The notes: generated by a model not told the origin, from the letters alone. A stretch of DNA of 64,000 bases from Cristatella mucedo (GCA_009760855.2 WPIO01000005.1:13480001-13544000), one strand, 5' to 3'; shown: positions 47,339 to 59,594, counted from the stretch's first letter. Numbers and translations: made by a program.

Positions 47339-47430
47339 TGCAGCAATTGTAAAGCGTGAGAAAGAGATAATGAGAGTTCTTTGAGGGGGCTTTATCAAAT
47401 GTATTATTATTATTATTATTATTATGGATT
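47339..47430 (+). mobile_element. LINE 3' tail
   Basis: GCAGCAATTGTAAAGCG, GAAAGAGATAATGAGAGTTC, GGGGGCTTTATCAAATG and (ATT)n follow the main LINE 3' terminus. Confidence 0.8.
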
Positions 47431-47640
47431 TGCGTTGGATTTAAGTGGATTGTGGCGGATTCCAATAGCGTCCAGCGTATTCGAAACCCAATTGGACAAC
47501 TGTTGGAGCATTCGTATTTGGTTCTGGTTGGGACTACCGGCATCTTTGGGTAGCTGTTTAAAGTATCGGGTCAGTCTGCTCCTCCTTACTAGTTAGTGAC
47601 CAGCACTTTGATGATTAGAAACAAACCATCAGCCATATTC

Positions 47641-47718
47641 AAAATAATAATAATAATAATAATAATACGTTTGATATAGAGCCCTCAGAGAAACCAATCT
47701 CCATCTAGGCATGATAAG
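47641..47718 (-). mobile_element. LINE 3' tail, reverse orientation
   Basis: (AAT)n, ACGTTTGATATAGAGCCCTC, AGAGAAACCAATCTCCATCT and AGGCATGA form the reverse complement of the same terminus. With the + tail at 47,339-47,430 it brackets about 210 bases of other sequence. Confidence 0.75.
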
Positions 47719-47809
47719 TTAAAATTTGAACCTCGATAAAACTCTGATAAAATCTGAGAATATTGGCTCAGCACATATGTATACTAACTAGTATACACAT
47801 ACGTGCAGG

Positions 47810-47897
47810 CGAACACACGCACACTACACACCTACACACCTACACACTAACATACATACACACCTACACATCTACACACCTACACACCTACACACTT

Positions 47898-47932
<35 letters not shown>

Positions 47933-47933
47933 C

Positions 47934-47990
<57 letters not shown>

Positions 47991-48039
47991 CACACCTACA
48001 CACCTACACACACACACAGACACACACAGACACACACAC

Positions 48040-48085
<46 letters not shown>

Positions 48086-48112
48086 GCGCGCGAGCACACA
48101 CACACACACATC
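47810..48112. repeat. CA-rich complex microsatellite
   Basis: (CA)n is interspersed with regular CACCTACA units, short CACAGA stretches and a CGCGCGCG patch near 48084-48091. The Thr/His-rich frame over it is an artefact. Confidence 0.95.
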
Positions 48113-49800
48113 TGCATACAAAATATTTGTGGTAATATCGGCAAGCAGCAGGCATAGCATAGTGTAAGCATATTCACATGCACACGAAGAACGAGCAGCA
48201 CAGACCCATCAAATGCCGTAACAAACAGGTTCTCTGATAAACAGTGCCGACATGGTTCCGACCGAGTAGGGACTACGGTGCCATAGTGTCCGTGTGGCCC
48301 AGGGAGCCAGTAGAAAATCCTAGAGGTGCTCGCTTGAAACGCCATGTCAACGGAACAGTGTGATTCACCATAATCTGCAAACGAAGTGCTGGAAATACCC
48401 GGGCTAGCGGTTTTTACGTGAAAGAAGAGAAGTTTGATATTGGCACCCTCCCAGTCGACTTAAAGGTGATGCAGGTGGAACATGCAGCTGTCAGGGTCAA
48501 GGCAAGTAGAGGTCAGTTTCAAGGTACTAACGAAGTCGCTAATGGTGCACACATTTTGTGCAGTTGGCGTTAGATTGTTTTTCGAGTTAACTGCTATTTA
48601 GGTCCAGGTTTTGGTACACCCCTCTTACATAGATAGAGAGACTGCTCTTTCGAGTGGTGCGAGCTGGAAGCTACGGGGACCGACGTTCGGGCTCGGAGAG
48701 TTAAGGCGACATCTCGCATCGTGCAGCTTACCATTGCAGCAAGCAATGAGCGAAACGACGTAAAGGACGCAATGACTCGGACCTAAGAAAAGAGCTTTAA
48801 AAAAAACCTCGGGATCTACTTGCTCGATGTAGTGCTGCAAGACGCTCAACGATGCCATTTCGCGAGCATGTCGAGAACTAAGATCTAGATGCAATAATGT
48901 ATTTCACGAATTTTAAGACGCTCTGACCGATCGCCCGGCTATGAGAAGGCAAACTCGACGCGGGACTTATTCGAGGCATCAAGATTCGCTGTCTCGAATG
49001 TCGTCTCACCTCAACTAGCCCGGACTCCTCCAGTCACTCCAGGGTCCTCTGACAGCGTGGCTCCTCATATACTTAATAAGGAGTCCGCTAGCCGCCTTCC
49101 CCCCTCGGTCTGGTGACGACGCCCTGCTGAGCTTCGGCAGTAATTGCAGCCTGCACTTGCTCGCGTCAAGTCTCAGGGCGCTTCGTTTGCTAGTCCGACG
49201 ATATGTCTGCTTTCCTCAACGTTCTCTTCCATTCTTTCATTTAGAGGCTGTTGAGAGTCTCAGAAAGCGGACATCGTGAAGTCTGCACACGGCTCGAGAG
49301 TTACTCCGCCGATTCGGGCACTACTTCTCCGGGAATGTCTGGTGTGCTCTTCGCACCAGCATACTTCCATGCTCGCTGAGGAGTAGAGGCGTTCTTTTTA
49401 CCCGTTGCTGACGAATCCGCCAGGGCTCTCGGGTAATGAATAGCAAAAAGAGAGTTGATTAGCTCACCTGCTCCGGCCTGGGGATGGCGGCTGACGAGAT
49501 GTAGAGCTGCTCGAGGCGGCCCAGCAGGGTGCCGTGCCAATCAAATTAGCGGCGGTATTCAGCTAGATCGATGCTAATCTCTCGAGGGCCCTCTGAGCGT
49601 TTAGTTCGCTCCAAGCGCTATACGAGCGATCGCCCGCCAAACGAGGCGTCAAACATCGGCAGCTTCGGCGGTGGCGAGACGAAATCCCGTAGGTAGAGCG
49701 TGACGAATAAATAGTGTTGACGAAAGTCTGCTGAGAGTCATTGTCCGGAGCAGTGCGTTTTTCGAAGCAGTCGGTCTCGGAGGACTCTGAATCCCCTCCC
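48113..49800. other. non-coding sequence, nothing recognised
   Basis: Unique-looking sequence with short featureless frames on both strands. Confidence 0.35.
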
Positions 49801-49817
49801 GCAAGCCGCAAGACGGT

Positions 49818-49900
49818 TCGGGCCGTGATAGCCCACGAGGTAAGGTGCTCGCTCGTCACGACCGAGTTCGAATCCTTCGAATCCTGCAGCCTTTATTGTC
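49818..49900 (+). mobile_element. tRNA-like SINE fragment, second family
   Basis: An A-box-like TAGCCCACGAGGTAAGG is at 49829-49845 and the B box GAGTTCGAATCC is at about 49864-49875, followed by CCTGCAGCCTTTATTG. It resembles the element at 2,532-2,625 in both boxes and in the CTTTATTG trailer. Confidence 0.45.
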
Positions 49901-52879
49901 AATTGCAAGCGCTGGTGATAGCCGTTGAGGCTCTTCGTCAGCTCTATAAACGAGACTGTTGAATCGGCTAATATTTATCTATTTAAGGCGTGGACGGTGC
50001 CCGCCCGGAAGGTCGGCTGCAGGAATCGAGAGATCCATTTGGTTTACACAGAAGGTTTCCCTCCAAACTTAAATCCGTCCATCGGCCACTCTGGGTCCTC
50101 GGAGAAATTTCTCGCAACGGTCTAACCTGGCTCACACAAAGCCTGGGCAAGCATTAGCCCTTTTTTTTACATCAATTGACATTGGCATTGGCAAAAGTTA
50201 GCTCCAAAAACCTAGTCGTTAAACCGAAATTCAATTAAATATTGAAACGCATGCAATGGCTTCTATGCTTCTCTTCCTTTGATAACTATGTTAAGTGCCT
50301 GGAAAGAGACTTACTTCTCTTGTGTTGTTATACAGAAACATATTTTTATTATTATCTTCCACTCTGGTAAGAGTTGATTAGCAAGTCCAGCAGAATACTT
50401 GGTAAATATTATACGGCTAACTATGTTCTCAATATGATGGATGACCTTTATGAAGTGATGCCAGCTTCTTAATGTCCGGTTAAAAGTCACTTAAGAGTCT
50501 TACATCATCATGCCCGCTGATCTGAAAATAACAAAGATCTTCTTATTTGGAAACGGCTGCATTCAACGCAATAATATGCAGTAATATGATGCTGACAAAG
50601 CAACAAACACTTTCATAATTACTGGCTACAAAGATAGTGATAAAGAATTGTACACCAAGATCCTCAAATCACTCAGACCTGCAGGCATCTTTGTGCAACA
50701 CATCCATATGATTAAAAAAAACTTCGAACTATCCTCTTGAATCCCACCTTTTTCTACAGCTCAGGTAAGCTCAAACATTGGCATTGGTAGCTAAAAATAT
50801 GGCCAATATTTCAATGAAGCAGAGAAAACTTGGAGATACAAGTAGATAGAGCAGATTTGGCGTTATGGGATATTCCGCAGTCCCTCGTAATCATAAATTA
50901 TCTAAGCAAACGTTTGCAAATAAAATCAAACCTGTCTATATTGTATGCTACCCAGGCGAGACCGGCAACATGTAGTGCATATAGACAGCTGGTGATCGTA
51001 CGAAGATGCTTGTTCCAAGTGCGGGCCAACAAGAAGTAAACCAGGCTAGCATTTGCAGCATCGCGAACGCCATAGTTATGACGCGAAATCAGACTTTGAA
51101 TTGCACACAATGAAAGAGTTGCGGATTAACGTTTACTTGACAGATACAAAATGTAGGTCAACTAAATAAAAATCAGTTGGGTGCATTTGCTCATAGACAT
51201 TTTCAAGCCATTTACGATTTCATATGTCTGAGATGAATCAAGTGAAAATTCCACAAACTTTTACTCCTCGCTCAACAGTACACAGTTATATGCCCTCACT
51301 AGGACACAGTCCTATTTTTGCTAATTAAACGAAACGGTGTAGTTAGCATAGCAAGTGACTTGAAAGCACGAGTTTGAGGCAGCAAGAGGGACGAGAATTT
51401 GCTTCTTCTGATTTGTGCACACGAGGTATTTGTATCTAATATGCTGACACTGAGCCGATGAGAGCCAGTTTTACTGCGCTCAGTCAACGATGACACCAAG
51501 CTATGCTATGCACTGATATAGTGAGAGCTATTTGAACGGAGCTTGTTTGCTTGAGTTCGGCGCCGCCTTTGCCATAGTTACGTAAATCGTCATCGATCTT
51601 AGCCCCACTGGCAGATAATCAGATAGCCAGGTGTCCTTACGCGATGCCCAAGGTCCCTTGCCATTCGCCGATGCGTCGCTTCTCCAGTATCTAGCATCCT
51701 GATGGACACAATGATACTAATGATGGTACTAATGTCTTTTGCACAGCGCCACAAGCGAACCAAATGTCTATCCAGGTGGCGACTAAGGCTTCGATAACCG
51801 AAATTTGGGTATTAGCAGATCGGTTCGTGCCAGGAGCGCATCGAGAGTGGCTGTCCGGTCTGTCGGCCGTACCAATGCGCAAAAATGAATCGAAGGGAGC
51901 TCAAGAACCTCGGCCCGCCCCTGGCGCGAGCGTGAATGGGCACGCGTTCGTGACGCCACGAGAAGCTGGCAGCAGCAAGGGTCGCATCGACGTCATAAGA
52001 TCAGCATCAGCTCTTCCGGTGGCTGGAAGCAAATCTCTGGGCGGCGCCAAGGCCATCTGAGCTGGCTCGCATTCTCACACACAACTTTCCCGGCACGCCC
52101 TCTCCCAGACTCGAGCGAAACTCCTCGGCCTCCATGGCAGCGGTGTGCTGCAGCAGCCGTGACGTGGCGGCGCGGACTGCGAAACCGCGTTCCTGGCGCG
52201 GATGCGCTTGCCCGAGCCTCGCCGTCGACTGGAAGCGGAGCTACGTGGATGGCAGCAGTGGCCGACGGCTCGCAGGGACGACAGGCCGACGGCTCACTTC
52301 GCTCGCGTCGAGTCTCTGCTCCTGCGTCACATTCACCACCGCCTTTGGTCGCTCGAGCGCTTCTCTCTTTGGAAGCTGCTCGCTAGTTGCCAGCGAGGCG
52401 ACGAGGCGCCGACAAGCTGCACAAGCGTGCACGGAATGCTTCGCAGGACAGGACCTCTCGGCGGCAGCTCCAAAGGAGACCTCCTGGCGTCGTCGCTAGT
52501 GCGCCATCGTCTCGCTTCGGTGAAAGGTTCTCGAATGCTTTCGAGCCTTACCGTCTCGGGGTCGTCGGGTGTTTAGAGCAGCCGCTCGTCAGCCGCTGGA
52601 AGCCTGGCTGCAGAAAGAAATCTAGTGGCCGCACCGCCATCATCTGTGTATCGCTATTGCCGTCTCAGCAAGCAGTCAGCGATACCAGCACTGAGCGAGG
52701 TGAGGGCTCGGCTTTGGTGACTGTCCTTCCGCAATGAGGGGATTACTCTTGCTTGCGTAAATCAGTTTAAGGCTGGCTGTTGTCGATAATTATACTAGAT
52801 GGTATTACGTGGGCTCGAGGTGTATATTGAAGCTGAGGCGATTTTCTTATCACTCGCAATTCTCATTTCTTGTTGTGAA
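49901..52879. other. mostly non-coding; one LINE tail and one CpG-rich patch
   Basis: A diverged LINE/SINE tail lies at about 50,285-50,360 (+): GTGCCTGGAAAGAGAC, TTACTTCTCTTG, TTATACAGAAAC and TTATTATTAT. A GC- and CpG-rich patch at about 51,900-52,740 keeps several overlapping frames open (for example 52,387-52,737), with no recognised motif. The rest shows nothing. Confidence 0.35.
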
Positions 52880-52985
52880 TCTAATAATAATAATAATAAT
52901 AATAGCAATAATGCACTTGATAAAGCGCCCTCAGAGAACTCAATCTCTTTCTAGGCGCTTTACATTTGCTGCAAAGGGAAATGAA
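52880..52985 (-). mobile_element. LINE 3' tail, reverse orientation
   Basis: (AAT)n, TGCACTTGATAAAGCGCCCT, CAGAGAACTCAATCTCTTTC, TAGGCGCTTTACATTTGCTG and CAAAGG form a very well-preserved copy of the LINE terminus, with a nearly perfect stem AAAGCGCC / GGCGCTTT. Confidence 0.88.
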
Positions 52986-55488
52986 ATTGAATGGTGCAAT
53001 TTCTTGTGACTGATAAGTATGGAAATCGCGCTTAAGTCGTTTTGCACCTGAGAACCCATTCGCTTCCATCATAGATAGAGTTATTGGCATAGCTTTTGTT
53101 TTATTCTCTCGGTTGGAATAGATGTTGTACCAAATCTCAAAATACCGTTGTGCACATGCATTCACACCTGATCCAACAGTTATCGATTTACATCGTATGC
53201 TTCCTCGGTGGCCGAGAGAGCAACCGGCAGAAATAGCCTCGATTTGAAAACAAGCAGCCCGACGACTTATCTTATCTCTTTTATTTTGGACATGTTTCTT
53301 TGAGCACTGCTTTGTCTGCAGTCTACAATCTATTTAGCCGTATCTGATGGCAGCAGCTGTGCATGATGCGCACCGAAGGGAACTACCTTTCATGCACTGC
53401 AGCGACATATCTATGAAGCCTTACTCCACTTCCTTCAGTTGTCTGTTATATCTCAGTTTACTGAACAACTCTATAGCACTTTCTATACGATCGACTTTGG
53501 CTTTTTTAAATTTATTGCTCCGTTTTATTTTCTGCACACAGGATCTCATGTGATGTGGTCTCGCCGTGCACTTTGCTGCGGCGCGCTGCATGCCGCGAAG
53601 ATGCAACACCTTGGCCATCGATTGTACAGCTGCTTAAAAAATACAAGTCGGGCTGTGAAGATATATGTAAAAACAACGCAATCAAGTGCCGCCAGTTAAA
53701 AAGGATATCATCTGCCTTGAATATGATACCTTGGGATAAAATGAGTGCTAAAGTGAAGGTACAGATTGGCTTATTTTGAGTGAAAGAGGAAGATTTACCG
53801 AAGGACCCTTGGTCGACGCTGAGACTGAAGCGGATGGCACTGAAATAGAAACGGCGCTGAAACGAAAGCGGTGAACAGTGTGACCAGACTCGGGACATGC
53901 TATCTCTGGAGCGATGCTGTGCTGTTATGAATGTTGTGCTTGACCTGTCATTTAAAAGCCTGATAACACCGTATGTAGTAACAGTTTTTGCAACGTGCCA
54001 ACTTACTGTTACAAAGAGAAACAGGTTTCCCAAGCTCTTGGCTCGGATGAAAGTGGATGTTAGCATGGCTTTGCCAACTGTTGGTGACCTTTTTATTCGG
54101 TACCGACCACGCCTGTGATCGTTTCGCTATTGCCGCTCAAAGGAGTTCTTGGATGACGTCGCTTCAGCAAGGGGTCGTGAATTGGGAATCTCCCGAATGA
54201 AAGCCACCCGTAGCCAAGGGGGGGGGGGGGATAAGAGGCGCGTGTCCAGTATTTCCGGTATTGTCTCTAGCCGTCCGGTGCACTCTCCCTCAAGCACTGC
54301 TGCGGATCACTCTAACTTAGCAATCATCCGGCCTTCTACAATCCAGGCGGCAGCTCTTAAAGTGTGCTCGATTGTGCGTAGTGTGCTTGTGGAGAGCGCG
54401 CTCAAAATGAAATATGCCCTTACTAATTCCTGAAACGATTCTGGAAAACACTTTACCTGTTTGCTGTGCGAGACCAGGCTGAAATCGACCAACAGCCTGA
54501 CCATAAAAGATGCCACTCGACAGGCTTTTATATCGTTTATTCTCCGAGATCCATCAAACCGGTAGAGGAGCTACCACTGCTGCTCGCTCCTCCCTCAATT
54601 TCGAGCCGTTTGCAGTCCCCTCGAAGCGTCTCTCTTTCGAATCTCTTGTTTTGAGTCACTCGACAACAACTTGCCACTGCGGTCTGTAATCTACTAACCC
54701 ACAGTTACCAAGCCGCCCTTTATTTAAGCTTTATCTGATTTCATTTTCATTCTTCGTACCACAACTCCTTCCTTCTTGTCGTTCCTTCCTCGTACAGTGT
54801 GATTATCTGAACCCTTGGTGCTGAATTTCGCACTTTGACGGAATAATTTTCTATTGCGGCTTTTCCGCATGGCTCCATCTAGCTCTTCTCGCAAAATTCC
54901 GAAATGTTTCAAATTGTTCTCCCATGATTAACCCTACTATTAACAAATTTCTGCATATTCCACCACATGTGGATCGCATTCAGTCTACAGTGTGTAACCC
55001 CTCTCGTATAAAAGATCAAGGATTCAAACAATTTACTCCTCTGAAACTTCCCTCTTTGTTAACATTGACATTCCCCGTTCGCATCAATTACGGTAGCGTC
55101 GTAGCCCTAATCTTTCTCAATTTATTGGAAGCGTGCTACACTATGCATCTCAATATCATACTTGTAAAATTGAGAGCCAAGGTTGATCTTACCGAGGAAA
55201 CTTCGCCATGCTTTGAACCGTACGCCTCCGATCGTACTTGTCCGTGCCGAATGGTGGTCAAGTCTCATCCAGCAGACCAGACACCTGTGCAATTCCGCCT
55301 GTGCAATTCCGCCTGTGCAATTCCGCCTGTGCAATTCCACCTGTGCAATTCTACCTGTGGGTTCTTCTCATCGCACTTCGATTTTCTCAGTTTATAACGA
55401 TCCTCTCGGAAAATTGATACAGACATATGCCATCGGCTATCACTTATGTGCCTACTATGATCGGCTGTAATTTTAATATAAATATACT
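52986..55488. other. AT-richer sequence without a supported gene
   Basis: Several protein-like but broken frames lie at 53,555-54,433 (+), for example LLKKYKSGCEDICKNNAIKC and SFKSLITPYVVTVFATCQLT, with an overlapping 184-codon frame on the minus strand. I do not recognise them; a decayed transposable element is possible. A short array of TGTGCAATTCCGCC-type 14-mers (about five copies) lies at 55,286-55,355, and a poly-G run at about 54,219-54,230. Confidence 0.3.
55286..55358. repeat. 14-bp minisatellite, about five copies
   Basis: The unit CTGTGCAATTCCGC recurs at 14-base spacing with substitutions in the last two copies (TTCCAC and TTCTAC). Confidence 0.85.
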
Positions 55489-55489
55489 T

Positions 55490-55624
55490 CGCTGTATAAC
55501 GCCCTAAGTCTCTATTCAGGCGCTTCACGTGTGTTGCGGGGTTCGATCCCATGCCCTCTGTCATCAAATGCATTCACCTCGACCTCGGTCGTTAAAGGCG
55601 AGCACCTTCATCGCTGGGCCAATT
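55490..55624 (-). mobile_element. tRNA-derived SINE, main family
   Basis: The minus strand reads TTGGCCCAGCGATGAAGGTG (A-box region), GGGATCGAACCCC (B box), GTGAAGCGCCTGAATAGAGA and GGGCGTTATACA. Both polymerase III boxes are present; the tail hairpin has lost its TTCTCT half. Confidence 0.75.
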
Positions 55625-56180
55625 TACCATTTAAACCATCAGAATCAGCTGCAGCGACTAACAAATTAAATGCCTGCGATAAGGACATTTGATAACGGAT
55701 CTTTGGCCAATTTAGTTAGGCTAAGCGATAATTAAGCAGAGCTGCTTCTCATGGGATGCCCTATGCGTGAAGCTGGACTAGAGGACATCGTACCGCCCGC
55801 TCTTCCAATCAGGCATCGTACCGCCTGCTCTTCTGACTCAAGTCGTTTAGCTGTGCTAAGAACCGGCCAGCCTCAAGTACTTCGGAGACGAGCCTTCATT
55901 TCAAATGCTCCCAATGCCCGGAACTCACTACCGACGGACAACACGACATTCCCTGACTTGAGGCGTTTAAAAAGGAGTTACAAATGCAGCTGTTCCTGAC
56001 TACATTAGCTGGGTCCACATGAATTTTCCTTCGCTACGTGCCTGTGCGTGCTGACGCTGTGTCTGTTATCCCTAGTGACGTGCTTCCCTTGCAGCATATG
56101 TAAAGTGCCCTAGAAAGATATTTAGTTCTATGGTGGCGCTAGACAAATTTCTTATAATTATTATTGTTATTATTATTAAA
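55625..56180 (+). mobile_element. LINE remnant with 3' end
   Basis: TTTAAACCATCAGAATCAGC mirrors the TTTAAACCGTCGGAATCTG of the reverse-transcriptase fragment at 6,525. Further on, SSRLAVLRTGQP and NSLPTDNTTFPDLRRLKRSY match the ORF2 C-terminus, and AGCATATGTAAAGTGCCCTA then (ATT)n is the 3' end. The middle of the element is missing, so the copy has an internal deletion. Confidence 0.7.
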
Positions 56181-56229
56181 TTGGAGATGCTGCAGTGCGA
56201 CCGTTAACGTGTGCTCATACTGTAGGTGT

Positions 56230-56740
56230 CCGTGTATGTCTTTGACGACTGCTTGATGTCTATAAGCTTTCCATCCAGAGTACCGCTTCCAAAGCCATTC
56301 ATTCTGTTCGATCCCTATCCAAGATCAAGGGCTACCCATCGCGGCGTGTGTCTACAGACTCTTACAAACGCCCTGGTTATGTCTTGATTGAGCGCTAGTA
56401 ATTTAGTTTTGGAACCGAAAAAGTCAATAAGCCTCGTCAGCCAGCGATGAATATGTCAGCAAAGTTGGTTAGCAAGTTCAAGAAATTAATCCGTTCATCA
56501 GAAATTCGTCGTGTCTCTTTAGCTGTAGGGGCTGCTATTGCTCCCGATTGATCGAGGCATAAAGAGCGATATTTCTACTCTAACCGTTAGGGCCCACCAC
56601 GACTTGAATCCTCCGTACCTAGCTGAACTGCTGCGCCACTTTCAGCCTCCTCGTGCCATAAGATCCTTAGTAGACAATGTATTAAATGTTTTATTCTTTC
56701 GCTCAAAGACCGTTATCGACAGAAGCTTTCGTGTTGCAAG
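56230..56740 (+). mobile_element. LINE ORF2 remnant, decayed
   Basis: Broken frames read KAIHSVRSLSKIKGY near 56,295-56,335 and, further on, LPIDRGIKSDISTLTVRAHH then LNPPYLAELLRHFQPPRAIR and DRSFRVASPR. They correspond to the same ORF2 region as 41,973-42,445 ([20 protein letters not shown]) but extend further toward the reverse-transcriptase core. Stops and frameshifts show it is inactive. Confidence 0.7.
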
Positions 56741-56744
56741 TCCT

Positions 56745-57165
56745 AGACGGTAGAAGTCACTAAAAAATCTTACGGAACAAATCCTATCTTCACATTTCAA
56801 GAGGCTCTGTCAAGAAGTCGGAACAGACTATGAAGTTCTTCTCTACCGCACGTAGGTTCCCCGAATCTTTCCGGAAGACAAATCTTAATGCACTGGATTA
56901 TTGAACTTCGTGCACACAATTCACTTTCCTTCGAGATACAGAAAAAACTCTCTGAATGCTTTAATAGAAAGAAATTCGTTCACGGTTTGGCCTGCTTGGT
57001 GAGTATTTTTGGCCATATCCATGAGATGAATGTTTTGATTCAAAGCCCCGGAGGCATGATCACAGACGCTGCTGAAAGACAGCACGCTTTTCTTCTCAAA
57101 CTGACACTGTGGTAGAAGAGGCCGGAGAGAGACAACCGGATAAACTCTGCGAGTCTCAGCTGAAA
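56745..57165 (+). mobile_element. decayed hAT transposase fragment, ZBED/GTF2IRD2-like
   Basis: In one frame LSSHFKRLCQEVGTDYEVLL then YRT precedes a stop where intact relatives have EVRWLSRGKV. After a frame change come IELRAHNSLSF and LACLVSIFGHIHEMNVLIQS then AAERQHAFLLKLTLW. This order matches the transposase-derived domain of hAT elements and their domesticated relatives (LYHTEVRWLSRGKVL, then FELRE, then FLCDITSHLNAMNLQLQG, then AFKTKLTLW). At least one frameshift and internal stops make it a pseudogene. Its target family cannot be judged without the terminal repeats. Confidence 0.7.
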
Positions 57166-57311
57166 AAAGAAGACAAATATGTTGAGAGTTGTTATTTAGA
57201 AACACTTAAAAAAAGAGGCCGAAATTACGAATGCAAATTTATAACAAGTTGGGCTATACCGAATATTCTCTTCGTATTCGCCTTGGGCGCCGAATAAAGG
57301 GCTAAATAGTC

Positions 57312-57339
57312 GTTCGGTATTCGGTATTCGGTATTCGGA
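57312..57339. repeat. 7-bp repeat TTCGGTA, about four copies
   Basis: GTTCGGTATTCGGTATTCGG and so on; a short heptamer array next to the decayed transposase. Confidence 0.8.
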
Positions 57340-57870
57340 CGAATACTAGCGTCCGCACCGAAAACTTAGAGGTCACGTGACACACGATTTTGGATACGCG
57401 CCTGCTACAGCGAGTGGGCTGAAGCGACTCCTATTTAACCAAATTTATGTGCAGTTAACTGTTTCCTTTTAGTTTATTTTTAACGTTTAACTTAGCTGCT
57501 ACTTTTGATTATATTTTCAATGGCTAATGTTGTCGATAGACCTATTCTATATACTGTTCGCATTTTGCCGAATAGGGAAAATCAAATATTCGTTAAAGTC
57601 CTAATAATAATCTTGAACCGATATATGCCCGTACAGCTATCCTGTAACAGATGATATAGATTCAAAAAATTCAGAGGATGTATATAGGAAAATTCTGTAT
57701 ATACTCTTTGCATTTTATTAGGTAGAATCTACGATAGTGTCTACCAAAAATAAGTCATGATATCCCGAACGTCCAGTGGATCCTTTGACATTGCTCTGCC
57801 TTCAATGATTTTGAATTCGGTCGCAAATTTCATGGAAACTCTCTTCCGCAGCAAGCTCTTGTTTGTGCAT
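57340..57870. other. AT-rich non-coding sequence
   Basis: No repeat family or gene was recognised. Confidence 0.4.
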
Positions 57871-57875
57871 AGCTG

Positions 57876-58435
57876 CACCATGATAATAATAATAGCAGTT
57901 GTAGTTGTTATTATAATAACAATAATACATTCGTATAGGGCCACCAGAGAAATTAATCTTCTTCCAGGCAATTTTCATATTCTGCATAGGCAGCATGATC
58001 AAATTGTTAATTTTAACATGCACAGCATCAACAAGCATGCTACGGTTCGAAGTAAGAGGCACAGTGTCAGCGAAAATAGGGTTAGTGGTAACCTGCAGTG
58101 TCAGTACACATAAACATTTAAAGGACGAATCACAAGAACCCAGCAAATGCTTTGAGAAACACGGATTTATATTTAGCCTATTTTTAAATGTCAAGTAAGC
58201 GGGATGTCATGAAACCAGTTGGAAGTGAGTTCCACGCCTTGGGAGGATACGAACTAAAGACATGGTCTCCAAATGGTTTCAGGTTGGTTCGAAGCACAGC
58301 TAAATAATTTAAGTCAGAAGAGATGGTGCTATGATGCACAGGATAGTTGGTGAGTATTTCTGGCAATTAGGCTTCAGGACAGAGAATGAAGGGACCTAAG
58401 TGCGTGACAGACAGAACATTGAAGTCAATTCAATC
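57876..58435 (-). mobile_element. LINE C-terminal ORF2 plus 3' UTR, minus strand
   Basis: The minus strand encodes DLNYLAVLRTNLKPFGDHVF then SSYPPKAWNSLPTG (58,310-58,215), followed by a 3' UTR and a terminal AATAATAATA-type tail at 57,876-57,930. It is the same family as the adjacent + strand copy and stands head-to-head with it. Confidence 0.8.
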
Positions 58436-59148
58436 TCACCGCATCACATCACTTCTCGCTGACCTGCACTGACTACCAGTCAAGCAACGAATTGACTTCA
58501 AGGTTTTGTCGCTCACTTTAAGATCACTTCATTCTTTGACTCCAGCCTATCTCTCAGATCTACTCCACCACCAGGCCAAGCATTGTACCACCCGCTTTTC
58601 AGAATCCAACAGTTTAGCGATATCTCGTACAAACCTCAAATCCTTTGGAGACCGTGCATTTAGTTCGTATGGTCCCAAAGCCTGGAACTCACTCCGACTT
58701 GCGTTGCGACATCCCCTGACTTGACCACATTTAAAAAGAAATTAAAAACACACGTATTTATGACAGCATTTAGTGGGTCCCTGTAATTCGTCCTTTATGT
58801 GCTTATGCCGGCTGACACTGTTGCATGCTGCCACTAACTACACTTGCATGCTGACCCTGTGCATATCACCCCTAACCATGTTATCCATACTGTTTATCAA
58901 GCATGATACCACTTACCATCCTTGATGTGCCTACGCGTGCTGACACTGTGCATGCTGCCACTAACCACATTTGCATGCTGACCCTGTGCATGTCATCCCT
59001 AACCATATTATTCATTGTGTTTGTTTTTCAAGCATGATTTTACTTGCCATTCAATTGCATTTTTCCCTTTGCAGCAAATTTAAAGCGCATAGAAAGAGAT
59101 TGAGTTCTCTGAGAGCCCTTTATCAAGCGTATTATTATTATTATTTAT
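58436..59148 (+). mobile_element. LINE C-terminal ORF2 plus complete 3' UTR, best copy
   Basis: It encodes ITSLLADLH, a stop in place of the usual Trp, LPVKQRIDFKVLSLTLRSLH, then TPAYLSDLLHH and SLAISRTNLKSFGDRAFSSY with GPKAWNSL. The 3' UTR holds CATGCTGCCACTAACCACA-type units (partly duplicated), TTTGCAGCAAATTTAAAGCG, the hairpin GAAAGAGATTGAGTTCTCTG and (ATT)n. This is the reference copy for the LINE tails elsewhere in the window. Confidence 0.88.
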
Positions 59149-59193
59149 TCGCTGCTTGATTGGGAGCCAGTGCAGATCGGCGAGAAGTGGTGT

Positions 59194-59530
59194 AAGAATA
59201 ATAATACATTTGATATAGCGTCCTCGGAGAACTCAATCTCTTTCTAGGCATGCTGACTCTGTGCGTGTCACACCTAATCATGTTATACTTGTTGTTTGTC
59301 GAACATGCTACCACTAACCATTCGATAGTGTTTCCTTTGAAGCAAATGTAAAGCGATTAGAAAGAGATTGAGTTCTAAGAGGGCACTTTATCAAGTGTGT
59401 CGTTGTTATTATTCTAGGCACTCTACATTTGTTGCACAGGAAGCACGATCGAATGGCTAGTGGTAGTATGCTCAATGATAACAAGCATTACATGGTTAAG
59501 GGTGACATGCACGAGGTCAGCTTGCAAATG
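59194..59530. mobile_element. nested LINE tails in both orientations
   Basis: A minus-strand terminus (AATAATACATTTGATATAGC, GAGAACTCAATCTCTTTCTA at about 59,197-59,250) is joined to a + strand 3' UTR and terminus (GCATGCTGACTCTGTGCGTG to GCACTTTATCAAGTG at about 59,247-59,400), then another minus-strand end (TAGGCACTCTACATTTGTTG from 59,414). This suggests insertion of one copy into another. Confidence 0.75.
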
Positions 59531-59594
59531 GTGTGATGTGGTCACTGCGACACTCATGGCAGACAAGCCCAGCTGCAGAGTTTTGCACTGACTG

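Noticed and set aside
53512-54066. 184-codon minus-strand frame
   Set aside because: No recognisable domain, and + strand frames over the same span look equally protein-like, so I could not choose a coding strand.
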